In this document: positions 59,288-64,000 of the stretch, piece after piece
Layout of the letters: every line of letters starts with the position of its first letter
How positions within the stretch are numbered: position 1 is the first letter of the stretch
From: an uncultured Verrucomicrobiales bacterium
GTDB lineage: Bacteria > Verrucomicrobiota > Verrucomicrobiia > Verrucomicrobiales > Akkermansiaceae
DNA: 64,000 nt
Direction of reading: 5' to 3'
NCBI GenBank assembly: GCA_937901085.1
Contig: CALCHQ010000105.1
Span: 1-64,000, forward strand
Position numbers and translations under genes: made by a program
The notes under the pieces: generated by a model
Databases searched by the model: none
What the model was told of the DNA's origin: nothing
What the model saw: the letters and a program-made list of their open reading frames with translations, nothing else

Positions 59288-61210
59288 ATGAGCAAAATAC
59301 TCGGTATTGACCTTGGTACGACGAACTCCTGCATGGCCGTCATGGAAGGCGGTCAGGCCACTGTGCTGGAGAACAGCGAGGGCGCACGTACTACCCCGTC
59401 CATCGTTGCCTTTACCAAGAGCGGCGAGCGTATCGTCGGCCAGGCTGCCAAGCGCCAGGCTGTGACCAATCCCCGCAACACGGTGTTCTCCGCCAAGCGT
59501 CTCATTGGCCGCAAGTATGCCGAGCTGACAGCCGACGACAAGAAGGTTCCCTACACCATCGTGGAAGCCGCCAACGGCGATGCCCACATTCAGGTGGAAG
59601 TGGGTGGCGAGACCAAGGTGTACTCCCCCCAGGAAATCAGCGCCATGATTCTGGGTAAGCTCAAGGCCGATGCCGAGGCCAAGCTGGGCGAAACCATCAC
59701 CGAAGCCGTGATTACCGTGCCCGCTTACTTCAACGATGCCCAACGTAACGCCACCAAGGCCGCCGGTGAAATCGCCGGTCTGAAGGTGCGCCGCATCATC
59801 AACGAACCCACCGCTGCTGCTCTGGCCTACGGCCTGGATAAGAACAGCAACGAGCAGATTGCCGTGTATGACCTCGGTGGCGGTACCTTCGATATCTCCG
59901 TGCTGGAAATCGGCGACGGCGTGTTCGAAGTGAAGGCCTCCGACGGTGACACCCACCTGGGTGGTGATGACTGGGACAACGCCGTCATTAACTGGATTCT
60001 GGCCGAATTCAAGAGCCGCGAGGGTATGGACATCTCCAAGCAGACCGATGCCCTGCAGCGCATCAAGGAAGAGGCAGAAAAGGCCAAGATTGCCCTCTCC
60101 TCCACCCAGAGCTACGACATCTCCCTTCCGTTCATCACCATGGATGCTACCGGTCCGAAGCATATCCAGCTCACGCTGACCCGCAGCAAGCTGGAGCAGC
60201 TTACCGAAAGCCTGCTGGAGCGCACCGCCCGCCCCGTGCGTGAGTGCATCGCCGCCGCCGGCCTCAGCACCAGCGACATCAACGAACTGGTGCTGGTGGG
60301 TGGTATGACCCGCATGCCCGCCGTGCAGGACATGGCCAAGCGCCTTGCCGGCAAGGAACCCCACAAGGGTGTGAACCCGGACGAAGTGGTGGCCGTGGGT
60401 GCTGCCATCCAGGGCGGCGTGCTGACCGGTGCTGTGAACGACGTGCTGCTGCTCGACGTGACCCCGCTGACGCTTTCCATCGAGACCATGGGCGGCATTG
60501 CCACCCCGATGATTGACCGCAACACCACCATTCCCGTGCGTAAGAGCCAGGTGTTCTCCACCGCCGCTGATAACCAGCCGGCTGTAGACATCCGCATCTG
60601 CCAGGGTGAGCGCAAGATGTTCAACGACAACAAGCTGCTCGGCAACTTCAAGCTCGACGGCATCCAGCCCGCTCCTCGCGGTGTACCCCAGATTGAAGTG
60701 ACCTTCGACATGGACGCCAACGGTATCCTCAAGGTGACCGCCAAGGACAAGAATACCGGCAAGGAGCAGAATATCTCCATCCAGGGTTCCTCCGGTCTCT
60801 CCAAGGAAGAGATTGAGCGCGCCAAGAAGGAAGCCGAGGCCCACGCCGAGGAAGACCGCCGCAAGGCTGAGGACATCGAGGTCATCAACAAGGCCGATTC
60901 CCTGGCCCACAACGTGGAGCGCCAGATCAAGGACATGGGCGACAAGGCCCCGGCTGAGGTGGTGAAGCCCATCCAGGAAAAGGTGGACGCCCTCAAGAAG
61001 GCCGCCGAAGCCAAGGACGTGGCCAAGGCCAAGCAGCTGACCGAGGAGCTGGAAAAGACCCTCTCTGAGCTGAACGCCGCCGCCCAGGCTGCCGCTGCCC
61101 AGCAGGGCGGCTGCTCCGGCGCCGGTTGCGATGCCGGCTGCGCCCCTGAGGACAACGGTCCCCGCAAGGCTAAGAGCAAGGTGGTGGACGCCGAAGTCGT
61201 CGATGAGTAA
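59288..61210 (+). CDS. dnaK: Chaperone DnaK (Hsp70)
   Basis: A 640-residue Hsp70. The ATPase domain shows GIDLGTTNSCMAV (residues 5-17), AVITVPAYFNDAQR, NEPTAAALAYGLD and VYDLGGGTFDISVLE; the peptide-binding domain follows from about residue 390, and the tail ends AEVVDE after a Gly/Cys-rich patch (GGCSGAGCDAGCAPED), which is unusual for DnaK. ATG at 59288 gives the canonical MSKILGIDLG start. No grpE or dnaJ is adjacent; groES and groEL follow on the same strand. Predicted to be sigma-54 dependent. Confidence 0.97.
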   Translation: MSKILGIDLGTTNSCMAVMEGGQATVLENSEGARTTPSIVAFTKSGERIVGQAAKRQAVTNPRNTVFSAKRLIGRKYAELTADDKKVPYTIVEAANGDAHIQVEVGGETKVYSPQEISAMILGKLKADAEAKLGETITEAVITVPAYFNDAQRNATKAAGEIAGLKVRRIINEPTAAALAYGLDKNSNEQIAVYDLGGGTFDISVLEIGDGVFEVKASDGDTHLGGDDWDNAVINWILAEFKSREGMDISKQTDALQRIKEEAEKAKIALSSTQSYDISLPFITMDATGPKHIQLTLTRSKLEQLTESLLERTARPVRECIAAAGLSTSDINELVLVGGMTRMPAVQDMAKRLAGKEPHKGVNPDEVVAVGAAIQGGVLTGAVNDVLLLDVTPLTLSIETMGGIATPMIDRNTTIPVRKSQVFSTAADNQPAVDIRICQGERKMFNDNKLLGNFKLDGIQPAPRGVPQIEVTFDMDANGILKVTAKDKNTGKEQNISIQGSSGLSKEEIERAKKEAEAHAEEDRRKAEDIEVINKADSLAHNVERQIKDMGDKAPAEVVKPIQEKVDALKKAAEAKDVAKAKQLTEELEKTLSELNAAAQAAAAQQGGCSGAGCDAGCAPEDNGPRKAKSKVVDAEVVDE

Positions 61211-61213
61211 ATT

Positions 61214-61273
61214 TCAGAACGCGCAGCGTTCTGAGGGTCGAAGTACGAGGTGCGAAGTACGAAGTGTAAGGTA
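61214..61273 (+). repeat. Hairpin and heptamer repeats between dnaK and groES
   Basis: A nine-base-pair hairpin (TCAGAACGC/GCGTTCTGA, 61214-61234, loop GCA, no T-run) is followed by five degenerate heptamers: CGAAGTA, CGAGGTG, CGAAGTA, CGAAGTG, TAAGGTA (61239-61273). The string AGTACGAAGTG recurs in inverse orientation at about 58317-58330. Confidence 0.6.
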
Positions 61274-61348
61274 CCCGCTATCGCGCAGAAACTTCAGAAC
61301 GCTGCCATCTTATCCCATTTTTAACAAATAAATCCAAAATACACTACT

Positions 61349-61633
61349 ATGATCAAACCATTAGGAAACCGAGTACTCGTAGAGCGCGTAGAAGCTGAAA
61401 CCAAGACCGCAGGTGGTCTGTTCCTGCCCGATACCGCCAAGGAAAAGCCGCAGGAAGCCATCGTCCGTGCCATCGGCACCGGCGGCCGCGACAAGGACGG
61501 CAACATCATCCCCTTCAACGTGGCCGTTAACGACAAGGTACTCATCACCAAGTACGGTGGTACCGAAGTTACCTTCAACGGCGTGACCTACACCATCCTG
61601 AGCGAGTCCGATATCCTCGCCGTCATCGACTAA
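61349..61633 (+). CDS. groS: Co-chaperonin GroES
   Basis: A 94-residue Hsp10 lid protein: IKPLGNRVLVERVEAETKTAGG at the start, mobile-loop region (TKTAGGLFLPDTAKEKPQ) that binds GroEL, and GGTEVTFNGVTYTILSESDILAVI at the end. Full normal length. Followed by groEL after 43 bases. Confidence 0.97.
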   Translation: MIKPLGNRVLVERVEAETKTAGGLFLPDTAKEKPQEAIVRAIGTGGRDKDGNIIPFNVAVNDKVLITKYGGTEVTFNGVTYTILSESDILAVID

Positions 61634-61668
61634 TCAGTCATTAATCACTCATAACTAATCACTAATCA
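61634..61668 (+). repeat. Heptamer repeat between groES and groEL
   Basis: Five heptamers TCAGTCA, TTAATCA, CTCATAA, CTAATCA, CTAATCA fill the spacer between the groES stop and the groEL leader, with consensus YTAATCA. Confidence 0.65.
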
Positions 61669-61676
61669 TTTATATT

Positions 61677-63326
<1,650 letters not shown>

Positions 63327-63400
63327 TCAGCCAAGTCACAAAACGCACGACTACCCAATTCAGAGTAAAGTCTACTCATAACATAACGCCCAACAACCCA

Positions 63401-63437
63401 GCGGCGGGTTCCCCACCAGGAACCCGCCGCTTATTTT
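63401..63437 (+). terminator. Terminator of groEL
   Basis: A perfect 12-base-pair stem (GCGGCGGGTTCC/GGAACCCGCCGC, loop CCACCA) followed by TTATTTTT. Confidence 0.9.
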
Positions 63438-63671
63438 TGCAGATTTTTGTCACATTTCCGGTCACGGATTCTATATGGAAACATGAACCGAACTCAATTT
63501 TTTTAGATTTTCGGGTTGACTTTGAAATTTTCTCGTGATTGAATAAGTGCAGCAAGGTGATTCTTGTTGTATTTACACAATAGGCGCGACGGTTACGTGC
63601 GAATAAAGTCACAATTTATTTATTTCAACCCGTCCGGCTTAACCGGGCGGGTTGTTGCTTTTCTTTCTCTC
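63438..63671 (+). promoter_or_regulatory. Spacer before the Abi gene: promoter and leader hairpin
   Basis: No gene is visible here. It holds a promoter (TTGACT, 17 bases, TTGAAT, 63516-63544) and a 12-base-pair hairpin (63626-63654, CAACCCG ... CGGGTTG) followed by TTGCTTTTCTTT, ending only 16 bases before the Abi ATG. The hairpin may terminate a short RNA of about 105 bases or attenuate the Abi gene. Confidence 0.45.
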
Positions 63672-64000
63672 ATGACCAGTAAACCTTTTTTGACATTTCG
63701 CGAGCAAGCTGAGCAGATTGTTAAGCGAGGCATGAAAAGTCGTGCTAAGATGAACGATGATGAACTGGTTACTTGGATAGAGAGTGATTTACGCTTCATT
63801 AATTATTATCGTTTTTCTGCTTACTGGTATCCGTTTTGGTCAAAAGACAACTCTGATGAACGCCTGAATGTGTATCAGGAGGGTACGTGCTGGGAGACAA
63901 TACGAGGTCTCTATATGTTCGATCGTAGGTTGAGGGGGCTTGTTTTTGATGCCATCTCACGCATTGAAATTGCTTTGCGTACCCAGGTTGCACATATATG
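63672..64000 (+). CDS. Abi family protein (AbiD/AbiF-like), truncated by the window end
   Basis: The first 109 residues of an open frame that continues past the window. TFREQAEQIVKRGMKS, FINYYRFSAYWYPF, YMFDRRLRGLVFDAISRIEIALRTQVAH match the start of Abi_2 family proteins, which trigger abortive infection against phages and include RNA-targeting members of the HEPN type. Starts at ATG 63672 after the hairpin. A/T-rich compared with groEL, which suggests acquisition. Confidence 0.8.
   Translation, partial: MTSKPFLTFREQAEQIVKRGMKSRAKMNDDELVTWIESDLRFINYYRFSAYWYPFWSKDNSDERLNVYQEGTCWETIRGLYMFDRRLRGLVFDAISRIEIALRTQVAHI

Overview
The window looks like a chromosomal segment of a Gram-negative bacterium of the Verrucomicrobiota, probably close to Akkermansia. 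Evidence: a lipid A Kdo transferase (waaA), an RND efflux system and many lipoproteins (outer membrane); a 51-residue basic protein of a family known from the Chlamydiae/Verrucomicrobia group; a DUF5069 protein; and G+C-rich housekeeping genes. The placement is inferred from recognised families, not from a phylogeny.

Layout. 1-3440: A/T-rich tail of a surface-polysaccharide type cluster (GtrA-like, UDP-galactopyranose mutase-like flavoprotein, large membrane protein). 3552-8485 (minus): nrdA-nrdB and rpoN. 8753-9208: a lipoprotein with 39-base repeats. 9298-13451 (minus): parvulin-like foldase, aroA, dnaG. 13604-18159 (plus): asd, a prenyl synthase, a tiny ORF, recQ. 18166-20424 (minus): copper chaperone, two membrane proteins and tRNA-Arg(CCG). 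20636-24193 (plus): gapA, small lipoprotein, EamA permease, membrane protein, GNAT. 24262-28047 (minus): DUF2147, Sel1 protein, pseudouridine synthase with a long repeat tail, small basic protein. 28978-38314 (minus): RND pump with a double-length adaptor, DUF5069, rsmD-waaA-DUF2062. 39235-45855: lipoproteins, galM, Nudix, saccharopine-dehydrogenase-like protein, rpsA. 45977-54847: accessory locus (XRE-ImmA regulator, two ankyrin proteins, SprT-like protease, SNF2 translocase, DUF262/HNH protein). 54898-63326: WecG/TagA transferase, secreted proteins, an RsmA-Nudix fusion, Nudix, dnaK, groES, groEL. From 63672: an Abi-family gene cut by the window end.

Three things stand out. (1) The 45977-54847 locus: the regulator's own promoter and the promoter of the operon after it both carry GTTGAC-N24-GTCAAC with identical spacing, so the XRE-ImmA protein probably controls itself and an ankyrin/SprT/SNF2 unit that resembles a DNA-protein-crosslink repair or defence module. 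(2) dnaK has a textbook sigma-54 promoter (TGGCACG-N4-TTGCA) with two 17-base palindromes 43 bases apart, at the distance expected of enhancer sites; rpoN is in the same window. (3) At least sixteen genes have a sigma-70-type promoter whose -10 box ends only 6-10 bases before the start codon, so leaderless or nearly leaderless mRNAs seem to be normal here; this also corrects several start codons.

No insertion sequence, integrase, CRISPR array or rRNA gene was seen.
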